From G963662905 sp965230045 (lineage in GTDB: Bacteria; Bacteroidota; Bacteroidia; Bacteroidales; WRLA01), in assembly GCA_965230045.1 (NCBI GenBank), contig OZ245940.1, positions 2,232,001-2,296,000 of the forward strand: 64,000 bases of DNA, written 5' to 3'. Shown here piece by piece: positions 36,986 to 45,218 of the stretch. Positions within the stretch are counted from its first letter, which is position 1; each line of letters begins with the position of its first letter. The notes beneath the pieces were generated by a model. That model saw only the letters and a list, made by a program, of their open reading frames with translations. It did not search any database and was not told the DNA's origin. The position numbers and the translations under genes are program-made.

Positions 36986-37218
36986 TATTCGAATTTTTTC
37001 AGTAGTTCCTTGCTGCTTTTATAGCGTTTATTTTGGAAATCCGATTCTGATTGATCAATGCGACGGTTTAATTCTTCTAAGCTTAATGGCACTATATTAT
37101 CTTTGGATGTTGTTTTCCGTTCCCTTTTTAAAAGCTTTTCAAAGCGGCTGATTGCTTCTTCGCTTTGAAGCTTCAGGAACTCCTGGATAAATTCTAATTT
37201 TCTGGCCTCCAGATTCAT
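36985..37218 (-). CDS. Probable antitoxin of the RelE/ParE pair
   Basis: A 77-residue protein (MNLEARKLEFIQEFLKLQSE...), highly charged and helical. Short fragments of this type are common as antitoxins in Bacteroidota (often annotated as hypothetical or addiction-module component). An open frame extends 22 codons upstream to 37284, but MNLEARKLEF is the usual beginning of this protein type. No DNA-binding motif is obvious. The pair overlaps by one base. Confidence 0.72.
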   Translation of the reverse strand: MNLEARKLEFIQEFLKLQSEEAISRFEKLLKRERKTTSKDNIVPLSLEELNRRIDQSESDFQNKRYKSSKELLKKFE

Positions 37219-37345
37219 AATTGTGTTTTTTACAAAGATACGCAATTTGCTTTTAGGGGATGTGCGTATAAAGTGAAAATCCATGGTTCAGGGAGTTGTT
37301 TTCCTTTGTTCAGCGCAATAGTGAGGAGTGTAAAACATGAAACAC

Positions 37346-37759
37346 TTAACTCAAATAACTAAGATATTTATTGCAGTTATTGCTTTCCCTCAGGCTTTTA
37401 ATACTCATGGGGTCAATGCTGATATTTATCGGGCAATTGTCATAACCATAGGATTTTATGACGCGCTCTTCTATGGCTTCAGCATCTTTTTCCATAAAAT
37501 AGGAACCTTCGTATTCCCAATCGTCCATCGGCTCTTTGCTATACACATTGTAGATTAAATATTCATCGTATTGACCCGTAAACAGAATATCTTCCAGACG
37601 TTTTGATTTTTGTAGTTCAGAAATTATTTTGATTTCCCCGGGACTAAAAGTTTTTGTCTTCTTTGTTTGCGTCCCGGATGCATTATCTGTAGATTGATTT
37701 GCTTTTTTGCGACCAAAAATGCCTGCAATTTTCTTGAATACGGATGTTCTTCCCTTCAT
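37346..37759 (-). CDS. Hypothetical protein
   Basis: A 137-residue soluble protein (MKGRTSVFKKIAGIFGRKKA...). The first 50 residues are basic and low-complexity; the rest (SPGEIKIISELQKSKRLEDI..., EERVIKSYGYDNCPINISID) looks folded. A longer frame runs upstream to 37837 but its extra codons read through a GGTTCTAC repeat element, so I start at the internal ATG. No family recognised. Confidence 0.55.
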   Translation of the reverse strand: MKGRTSVFKKIAGIFGRKKANQSTDNASGTQTKKTKTFSPGEIKIISELQKSKRLEDILFTGQYDEYLIYNVYSKEPMDDWEYEGSYFMEKDAEAIEERVIKSYGYDNCPINISIDPMSIKSLRESNNCNKYLSYLS

Positions 37760-37807
37760 TTCTCTTTTGCTTGATTGTTTCTTCAAAGGTATATAATTTC
37801 CTGATTC

Positions 37808-37949
37808 GGTTCTACTAGGAATTTCGTGGAAAGACAAAAGTTAAATCTCCTACAGATTCCTCCAAAGTTTTCCTAAGAATGAGGAAACTTTGGAGGAATC
37901 TGTTTGAAATAGCATTCTAATTTCTTTCCACGAAATTCCGTGTAGAACC
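37808..37949 (-). repeat. GGTTCTAC element copy 3 (142 bp, internally deleted)
   Basis: It starts GGTTCTACTAGGAATTTCGT and ends, read inward, GGTTCTACACGGAATTTCGT. About 60 bp inward from the right end are identical to the left end of copy 1. The middle is a hairpin made from CAGATTCCTCC and GGAGGAATCTG. No clear target duplication is visible. It ends 48 bp before the start of the hypothetical gene at 37759 and so overlaps its promoter region. Confidence 0.7.
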
Positions 37950-38125
37950 TCAAAAAAATTAAAAAGACAAAGATTTTAAGTTGGAATGATTTCATTCAAG
38001 AAGTGAGATAGAATTAATGTTTGTTCTACTCAAATATCGAGAAATTGATGCGTATGTTCTGAAGATGTAAATCTCAGGGACTTGCTACAAAAATGAGTAT
38101 ATTTGTGTTTCAATAGATCGATTTC

Positions 38126-38887
38126 ATGAGAATTGCAGAACGGAAATATTTAGAGACATATATAAAGACGATTGGAAATGAAATTCCGAAATTAGTTGAT
38201 GCATATGATTTTTCTGAAAGTCGGGGGGAATTTGAATATTTAACAAAATCTTCTGCTGTTTATTCCTCTAATATTGAAGGGAATAGCATTGATTTGAATT
38301 CCTTTATGAATTATGAAATGAATAGGGATAAGTTTAAATCAGGAAAGGATATTGAAGAAATTGAGGATTTGGTTGAAGCATACCAGTTTGCACAACAAAA
38401 CAAACTGAGCGAGGAGAATTTACTAAACTGTCATAGGATTTTTTCAGATTCTCTATTGATTAGAAGCAAAAGAGGGAAGTACAGGCAGGAGCGAATTGGC
38501 GTTTTCGGCAAATCAGGAATGGCTTATTTAGCGGTAGAGCCGGAATTTGTGGCCAATGAAATGAAAGTGTTTTTTCAGGATTTGGATGAATTAATGGTTT
38601 CCAGGCTTGATGTAATCGAAGTTTTTTATTTTGCATCTTTGATTCATTTGCGTTTTGCGCACATTCATCCTTTTAGGGATGGAAATGGCAGGGCGGCAAG
38701 ATTATTGGAAAAATGGTTTGTTGCGGAGAAACTGGGTCGTGATTTTTGGAAAATAGGGTCGGAGGAATATTATAAAGAGAATCAAACTAAATATTATGAA
38801 ACAATAAATCTGGGAGTAAATTTTTATGAACTGAATTATGACAAGTGCATGGGGTTTTTAGAAATGCTGCCAAATTGTTTGAAATAA
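38126..38887 (+). CDS. Fic family protein (probable AMP transferase)
   Basis: A 253-residue Fic-domain protein. The active-site motif is HPFRDGNGRAAR (near residue 181), matching HxFx(D/E)GNGRxxR completely. An N-terminal inhibitory helix is present in the form SSNIEGN (near residue 49), the (S/T)xxxE(G/N) signature of class II Fic proteins, whose glutamate blocks ATP. So it is expected to be a self-inhibited enzyme that attaches AMP to target proteins. No DNA-binding domain is attached. It stands alone between the repeat at 37949 and the glycosidase operon. Confidence 0.92.
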   Translation: MRIAERKYLETYIKTIGNEIPKLVDAYDFSESRGEFEYLTKSSAVYSSNIEGNSIDLNSFMNYEMNRDKFKSGKDIEEIEDLVEAYQFAQQNKLSEENLLNCHRIFSDSLLIRSKRGKYRQERIGVFGKSGMAYLAVEPEFVANEMKVFFQDLDELMVSRLDVIEVFYFASLIHLRFAHIHPFRDGNGRAARLLEKWFVAEKLGRDFWKIGSEEYYKENQTKYYETINLGVNFYELNYDKCMGFLEMLPNCLK

Positions 38888-39123
38888 ATTATAAGTAAAT
38901 TGGATTTTCTGAAAAATAGTCCATTTGGGCTTAGGCGGACAGCTTGAACTTTCAATCAGGCTTTAAGAAAATACCAGACTTACCCACAATTGCCCCGGTT
39001 GCGCCAAGCTCAATTTTGCCAATACTCATAAACCGTGATGTAAGCCAACCGGTGGTGTTTTGGAGATTGTTAGCAATAAGTCAGGTTAATTGCTATCTGC
39101 ACCAAATAATCCGTTTTCAGGCT

Positions 39124-41463
39124 CTACCGTACAACAATTTCATCGCAAAACAGCCAGCAATCCAAACCTGCTGCCGGATGCCATGGGGGATTTTTTCTAA
39201 GTCCGCGGGCAATGATCTGCAGGCTTTGCAGTTTTTGAGGCTCAAAAGCAATGCTGAATTCCTGCACAACAGTTCCGGTAGTGCTGTCGGGAATTGTATT
39301 CACAATTTCTCCAAGCTTTTCCATTGTCGTGTCTTCGAAACGTCCCCAGGCTTCAATTTTACTGGGCAGGAAAATCCAGCTGGCTTCTTTTTGGATAAAC
39401 TGCATGCTGATACTTCCCACTTCTTTTGGGTGGCGCAGATTGATAATAACATCCATATCCGCGCCATTAAATCCCTGCCAAAACCCATCGGCAAAATCGA
39501 AGCCGCCTTTCAGCCCATCGACCAAAGCCGAAGAGCCACCTGCCGGATATTTTGTTGAAAAAGGTACGGCATAATTCACCGTGGATCCGCAGGCTGTATG
39601 GAGAAAAATCTCTTTTTTGAGTTCCTGGCCAATTGCTTCACCCTCTACAAAAGCCCGTGCCCTCAGCAGCAGGTCATGTTGCACTACAAAAGGTTGATGG
39701 TACTGCGCCCTTTTGGTTGTAGGTTCATCACCATGGGTGCTGTAATGTATACGGGCAAGCGGATTGTCGCAATGGAGCTCAGCCGTTAATTCTTCCTTTT
39801 TGCGGTCGTAATGTGTTTGCAGTTTAATGCGGCTGGAAATCTTACCACTGCGCACGCCTTCATATTTCAAAACCTTCATTTGCCTTGCTAATCTTGGAAA
39901 GAAATGTTCCCAGCTTTTTTTTGCGGGCAATGTCCAGTTGACTTCTGCCAAAGCCAGTGCGCGCGGCCATGTCATGTATAAAACATGCGGAAAATCAGGC
40001 ATGTATTCTGTCCAGAGGTTGGCTTGTGCGCCCAGGATGTGCTGTGCTTGCTTTTCGTTCAGTTCATCGGGAACAGGCTCAAAATCATATACTTTCCGTA
40101 TGGGCGTAAATCCGCCAATGGCAATGGGTTCGTCTTCCGGACCGGCCTGGTAGTAATCGAAATAGCAGTGCGATGTGGGCGTCATCACCACATCATGTCC
40201 GGCTTTAGCTGCCGCGATGCCGCCATTCATTCCGCGCCACGACATCACTGTGGCATTGGGTGCCAGTCCGCCTTCCAGGATTTCGTCCCAGCCAATAATG
40301 CTGCGGCCTTTGCTGTTGAGGTATTTTTCAATACGTTGAATAAACCAGCTTTGCAGCTCATGCTCGTTTTTCAGCCCTTCGCGTTTCATAATATCCTGGC
40401 AAAGCTGTGATTGCTCCCATTGCTGTTTGGGGCATTCGTCGCCACCGATGTGGATGTATTTTCCGGGGAAAAGTTCCATCACTTCATCCAGCACATCCTG
40501 CAGAAACTGAAAAGTTTTTTCCGAAGGACAGTAAACTTCTGTAAATACGCCCCATTTAGTGGCTACTTCGTATTGCTCATCTGTGCAGCCGAGCTCGGGA
40601 TAGGCCGCCAGTGCTGCCCTGGAGTGGCCGGGCATTTCAATTTCGGGTATGATCGTAATGCAGCGTTCCTGCGCATAGCGCACAATTTCTTTTACTTCTT
40701 CCTGAGTGTAATATCCGCCATATTCCTTGCTGTCGAACTGATGGGGTTTGTCGCTGTAGTGGCCAATAAGCGTTTCTTTGCGCCAGGCACCGACTTCGGT
40801 GAGTTTTGGATATTTTTTGATCTCAATCCGCCAGCCCTGATCCTCGGTAAGGTGCCAGTGAAAACGATTGTATTTGTATTGCGCCATCAGGTCGATGAAC
40901 TTTTTTACCGAATCGGCCGGATAAAAATGCCTGCCCACATCGAGGTGTAAACCTCTGTAGCTGAAGCGGGGATAATCATTGATGCTGATGGCAGGAATGC
41001 TCCATTTTGTTCCGGTTTGCTGCTCTTGCGCATATATTTCGGGCGGTAAAAGCTGCATCATGCTTTGCAATCCATAATAGAAACCCGCTTCATCAGAGGC
41101 TTCGATCACCACCTTTTGCTTGTCCACAGTGAGTTTATATCCTTCTTTCGGAAGTTCTGTTTTTGCATTTTGCAGCAGGATTGCATTTTCTTCTGCATCG
41201 CTTTTTTGTAGCCTGATGCCGCTGCTTTTTTCGATTTGTGCCGTGATTTGCTCCAAAAAAAGATCCGTTCCTTTCAATGAACTCAGATTGTTGATTTGGG
41301 TTTGCCCGTTCAAAATAAAACTTCCTTCTGCCAGGCTATATTCCTGTGGCAATGGAATCAGTGGAATATCTGCTTGCTTGGGCTCTTTTGTATTGCTTGT
41401 ATTATTGCAGGAAAAGAGGATAAGGAAAAAAGCAAAAAGGATAATGGGGTAAAATTTGTTCAT
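39124..41463 (-). CDS. GH20 beta-N-acetylhexosaminidase lipoprotein
   Basis: A 779-residue lipoprotein (hydrophobic signal then LFSCNNTSN). Residues about 30-160 are the GH20b domain (IPLIPLPQEYSLAEGSFILN). The GH20 barrel follows (about 165-500) with GLHLDVGRHFYP, FHWHLTEDQGWRIEIKKYP and the catalytic pair in HIGGDECPKQQW (D-E near 342). The end carries an Fn3-associated/chitobiase-like segment (IHYSTHGDEPTTKRAQYHQP) and a F5/8-type beta sandwich. It releases terminal GlcNAc or GalNAc. It is the last gene of the four-gene operon, 2 bp after the GH2 gene. Confidence 0.94.
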   Translation of the reverse strand: MNKFYPIILFAFFLILFSCNNTSNTKEPKQADIPLIPLPQEYSLAEGSFILNGQTQINNLSSLKGTDLFLEQITAQIEKSSGIRLQKSDAEENAILLQNAKTELPKEGYKLTVDKQKVVIEASDEAGFYYGLQSMMQLLPPEIYAQEQQTGTKWSIPAISINDYPRFSYRGLHLDVGRHFYPADSVKKFIDLMAQYKYNRFHWHLTEDQGWRIEIKKYPKLTEVGAWRKETLIGHYSDKPHQFDSKEYGGYYTQEEVKEIVRYAQERCITIIPEIEMPGHSRAALAAYPELGCTDEQYEVATKWGVFTEVYCPSEKTFQFLQDVLDEVMELFPGKYIHIGGDECPKQQWEQSQLCQDIMKREGLKNEHELQSWFIQRIEKYLNSKGRSIIGWDEILEGGLAPNATVMSWRGMNGGIAAAKAGHDVVMTPTSHCYFDYYQAGPEDEPIAIGGFTPIRKVYDFEPVPDELNEKQAQHILGAQANLWTEYMPDFPHVLYMTWPRALALAEVNWTLPAKKSWEHFFPRLARQMKVLKYEGVRSGKISSRIKLQTHYDRKKEELTAELHCDNPLARIHYSTHGDEPTTKRAQYHQPFVVQHDLLLRARAFVEGEAIGQELKKEIFLHTACGSTVNYAVPFSTKYPAGGSSALVDGLKGGFDFADGFWQGFNGADMDVIINLRHPKEVGSISMQFIQKEASWIFLPSKIEAWGRFEDTTMEKLGEIVNTIPDSTTGTVVQEFSIAFEPQKLQSLQIIARGLRKNPPWHPAAGLDCWLFCDEIVVR

Positions 41464-41465
41464 GC

Positions 41466-44400
41466 TTATGGATTTATAGGGTTGAGGCGTACTTCAAAAA
41501 GCCAGGGTTTGAATTTGAGTTGGTATTGGGGATGTGGCCGGGCGCCCCAGCTGTCATCGCCGCCAACACCCATTTGCATATAGTCGATATGGATAAATAA
41601 CTGGTTTTCTTCTTTCAGGTCGATGGTGTATTTGTTTTTGCTTGTACTGAAATCGAGTTGCTCCATACTGTAGGGCAGGGCACTAAAACCGAAATTGCCA
41701 TCGGCTTCGATGCCGGTGCCGTTGGAATTGGCTATGACAAGCGAGCGCACATCGGTACGGTAGCCGTTTTCCTGTGGACGGATGTAGGGTGTATAGAGTT
41801 CGCCGGCTGTTGCCCGGTACATGCCAATAAAAGCAGAAGTTTTGCGGTCGCAATAGTTTTCATGCGGCCCGCGGCCATACCACATCACATTGCTTTCGCT
41901 ATTGCCCACAATGCTGAATTTCAGTCCAAAACGAGGTATTTCGGGCACGGCGGCGGCTATTTCCCTGATGCTTGCTGTGATTTTGTTTTCGCCAATACTT
42001 TGGATGCCGTTGCGTTCTGCTGTAGCGAAATCAAAAAGCAATAAACGTCCTTGTTTGGGCAGCAAAAGATTGTGCAGGTCTTTTTTGCTGAGTGGCCTGG
42101 AATAGAGTGCGGCCAGTTTCAAATCGCCTTCAAACGAGCGGCTTCCATCGGTATAACCTCCCAAAAACTGCTCTTGGGCAAAATTCACTGACGGCATTTC
42201 TTTGTAGGCAAAGCTTCCGCATTCTGCTCCGTTTACGAAAGTCTTTACATGGCCATCTTTGGCGCTGTAGGTCAGGGCGATGGTATATTCTTTGCCTTCT
42301 TCAAAATCATACTCAAAAACCATGGAAGGCAATCCATGTACGAAAGCATAAAGCTGCCCCCAGCGAAATTCGAGGTGCATGCTGCCGGGCTGCCAGCTTT
42401 TGGTGTCCCAAACCGCATATTGTCCATTCATTGCTTCGGGCGTGCATTGCACAATGATGCTAAACTCATTCATTTTTTTCCAGTCGGGATTTCCCTCGAA
42501 ACTCAGGGAAACCGGTTCTGTTTGGCCAAAATGCAAGCTTTTTTGTCCGGCATCATCTGTTTTTAAATGCAATCCCTGGCGTGGCGCAGGGGGCATAGGC
42601 TGAAAGTCCATGCTCACGCGCAGTTCACCAAATTCGTTGATATTGTATTTTATTTCGAGTGTGGACGCAGGTTTTGCCAGCAAATAGGTGGCTTTTGCCC
42701 AGGCAGTGCGCCCTTCCTGATTGAAGTCAAATTTTTGTAATTCAAGTTTATCGGCAATGTCCTTCCAAACAGCACAGCGTTTGTCCATGCCATTGCCCAG
42801 GTCGTTATCGGTTGGCGCACGCCAGAATTCCGGAAGCAGGGGTGATGTAAGTATTTCTTTTTCAATGATTTCCCATTTTTCCAGATAACCGCTTTGGGCA
42901 TTAAAAGTCATTTTCCAGTCTATGCCTTCAATGCAGAGTTTATCAATTTTTTTATCCTCATCAAGAGTGAAATTGGTGCTTATTGGCAAACCCTGGCTGA
43001 TGGGCTCTTCAAAACGGCCTACAAAAGGTTTGATGATAAATTGCTCCGAAGCAAGAATGTGCCCTTTGGGAATTAGCGCATCATCTGTTTTTTGTTTTGC
43101 ATAGATGTTGAGGATAATCTCCTGTCCTTTATACCTCAGATAGCGGTTTGTAGGCAAGGTGTACTGCCGGGATTGACCGGGCTTTAGGTTTTCTATAACA
43201 AAATTACCGGAATCCAATGGCAGGCCGTTTGCGAGGATCACCCAATCAAATGTAAGGTCATTCAGATTTTTAAAATCGTATTTATTGGTGATCTTTATCC
43301 TTCCTGTTCCCGGATCGTCCATATGGAATCCTATATTTTGATAAACTTTTTTAACTTCTCTGAGTCCGGGTTTTGGACTGCGGTCGGGCCAAACAAGGCC
43401 ATTGTTGAGGAAATTTCCATCCGAAGGCGTACCTTCAGGGCCGTAATGCCCACCATAAACATAGTATTTTTCTCCGCTTTCGCTGATTTCTTCAAATCCC
43501 TGATCAACCCAATCCCAAATGTTTCCGCCCTGCAATGCCGGGTATTTCCCGATTACATCCCAGTAATCCTGCAAATTGCCGGTACTGTTGCCCATCGCAT
43601 GTGCGTATTCGCATTGAATCAGGGGCTTTGTGGGATTGGTTTTTGCGTAGTTTTCCATATGTTCAATTGAAGCGTACATGGGGCAGTAAATATCGGTATT
43701 ATCGCCACCCAGCGCACGTTCGTAATGGATGGGTCGCGAAGTATCCCGATTTTTGATCCACTGGTAGGTTTTAGTGAAATTAAAACCATCTCCGGCTTCA
43801 TTGCCCAATGACCAGATAATCACTGAAGGATGGTTTTTGTCACGCTCCACCATGCGGATTGTGCGGTCGAGATGGCTTTTTTCAAAAATCGGATTGTTGC
43901 CCAGCGTGCGTTCGGGCGAATAGCCCATGCCGTGCGATTCGATATTGGCCTCATCAATCACATACAGACCGTAAAAATCGCAGAGCTGATACCATAAAGG
44001 ATCATTGGGATAATGACTGGTGCGTACGCAATTGATGTTGTTTTGCTTCATCAGGCGTATATCGTTGATCATCGAAAGGCTGTCCACAACATGCGCTTTT
44101 ACAGGATCGTGTTCGTGGCGGTTAACACCTTTGATCAGGATGGGCTTGCCGTTGACCAGCAACTGCCCGTTTTTAATTTCCGAGCTGCGGAATCCAAAGG
44201 GGATTTCCGTGGCGTCAACAATACTGCCGTTTTTGTCCACAAGCTTGATTTTCATGCGGTACAAATTGGGCGTTTCTGCCGACCATGCTTTGATTTTCGA
44301 AATGGGATGGAAATTGATTACTTCAGTATCTTCCGAATGGCCTTTAACAGGATCCAGCTCACGTTCTGTACCGGCGATATTGATGTCCTCAGGATCCATC

Positions 44401-45197
44401 AGTTCAATCTTCAGGGAATAGTCTTTTTGTGCTTTTCTGTTCAGGTTTTGAAGAGTACAGATGAGTTTTAAGCTGCCATTTTTGTATTCATTGGTCAATC
44501 CGGCCTCAATTTCAATATCCTGTATATGGAAAGGCGGTAAAGCAAAAAGATATACATCGCGTTCAATTCCACTGATGCGCCAAAAATCCTGGCATTCGAG
44601 CCAACTGCCATCGCTCCAGCGATAGACTTCCAGGGCGATTTTGTTTTTGCCCTGTTTAATTTTGTCGGTAATGCGGAATTCCGCAGGCGTTTTGCTGCCC
44701 TGGCTGTAGCCCACAAATTCGCCATTAATCCAAAGATAAAAGGCCGATTTTACGGCTCCGAAATGGATATAAACTTCATCGTTTTTCCAGTCTGCCGGGA
44801 TTTCAAATTCGCGGATATAGCTCCCAACCGGATTGTATTCGTGTGGAATTTCCGGTGGATTGGGATTGCTGGTCCATTCGTAGGCGCTGTTTACATAAAT
44901 GGGTACATCATGGCCTTCGCGCTCCCAATTGGAAGGCACCGGAATGAAATCCCACCCGCTTGCATCAAAACTATTCTCAAAAAATGCAACCGGGCGTTCC
45001 TGTGGGTTTTTGCTGAGGTGGAAACGCCATTTCCCGTTCAGGAGCTTTACTTTTTCCTTTTGATTATGCCAAAAACTGGCATGTGGTTTTTCTCTGTTGA
45101 TTTCTACAATATCCGGATTTTCCCATTCTTTAAGTTCCTGAGCACCAATCAGGAGCGGAAACAGAATGAGGAAAACCACAATCGATTGTTTTCCCAT
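41466..45197 (-). CDS. GH2 beta-galactosidase with an inserted LamG-like domain
   Basis: A 1243-residue exported enzyme (signal ends LIGAQ) with the LacZ order of sugar-binding, immunoglobulin-like, GH2 barrel, and Bgal_small domains. The acid/base glutamate is in VIIWSLGNEAGDG (near 466) and the nucleophile in LIQCEYAHAMGNS (near 530). At about 870-1050, inside the C-terminal Bgal_small domain, lies a LamG/concanavalin-like insert (FSIIVQCTPEAMNGQYAVWD ... GDLKLAALYSRPLSKKDL). The normal sequence resumes with VPEIPRFGLKF. This makes it about 200 residues longer than plain LacZ. It sits 21 bp after the GH36 gene. Confidence 0.94.
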   Translation of the reverse strand: MGKQSIVVFLILFPLLIGAQELKEWENPDIVEINREKPHASFWHNQKEKVKLLNGKWRFHLSKNPQERPVAFFENSFDASGWDFIPVPSNWEREGHDVPIYVNSAYEWTSNPNPPEIPHEYNPVGSYIREFEIPADWKNDEVYIHFGAVKSAFYLWINGEFVGYSQGSKTPAEFRITDKIKQGKNKIALEVYRWSDGSWLECQDFWRISGIERDVYLFALPPFHIQDIEIEAGLTNEYKNGSLKLICTLQNLNRKAQKDYSLKIELMDPEDINIAGTERELDPVKGHSEDTEVINFHPISKIKAWSAETPNLYRMKIKLVDKNGSIVDATEIPFGFRSSEIKNGQLLVNGKPILIKGVNRHEHDPVKAHVVDSLSMINDIRLMKQNNINCVRTSHYPNDPLWYQLCDFYGLYVIDEANIESHGMGYSPERTLGNNPIFEKSHLDRTIRMVERDKNHPSVIIWSLGNEAGDGFNFTKTYQWIKNRDTSRPIHYERALGGDNTDIYCPMYASIEHMENYAKTNPTKPLIQCEYAHAMGNSTGNLQDYWDVIGKYPALQGGNIWDWVDQGFEEISESGEKYYVYGGHYGPEGTPSDGNFLNNGLVWPDRSPKPGLREVKKVYQNIGFHMDDPGTGRIKITNKYDFKNLNDLTFDWVILANGLPLDSGNFVIENLKPGQSRQYTLPTNRYLRYKGQEIILNIYAKQKTDDALIPKGHILASEQFIIKPFVGRFEEPISQGLPISTNFTLDEDKKIDKLCIEGIDWKMTFNAQSGYLEKWEIIEKEILTSPLLPEFWRAPTDNDLGNGMDKRCAVWKDIADKLELQKFDFNQEGRTAWAKATYLLAKPASTLEIKYNINEFGELRVSMDFQPMPPAPRQGLHLKTDDAGQKSLHFGQTEPVSLSFEGNPDWKKMNEFSIIVQCTPEAMNGQYAVWDTKSWQPGSMHLEFRWGQLYAFVHGLPSMVFEYDFEEGKEYTIALTYSAKDGHVKTFVNGAECGSFAYKEMPSVNFAQEQFLGGYTDGSRSFEGDLKLAALYSRPLSKKDLHNLLLPKQGRLLLFDFATAERNGIQSIGENKITASIREIAAAVPEIPRFGLKFSIVGNSESNVMWYGRGPHENYCDRKTSAFIGMYRATAGELYTPYIRPQENGYRTDVRSLVIANSNGTGIEADGNFGFSALPYSMEQLDFSTSKNKYTIDLKEENQLFIHIDYMQMGVGGDDSWGARPHPQYQLKFKPWLFEVRLNPINP

Positions 45198-45218
45198 GCG
45201 TACGTATTTTGAGCCAAA

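Noticed and set aside
37760..37837. 26-codon upstream extension of the hypothetical gene ending at 37346
   Set aside because: It is translated GGTTCTAC-element sequence; the internal ATG gives a native-looking start.
36668..38887. Toxin-antitoxin plus Fic as one defence island
   Set aside because: The genes are on opposite strands with a repeat element and an unrelated gene between them, and nothing links them functionally.
38944..39558. 204-codon open frame on the plus strand
   Set aside because: Most of it is antisense to the 3' end of the GH20 gene; no start signal or recognisable domain.
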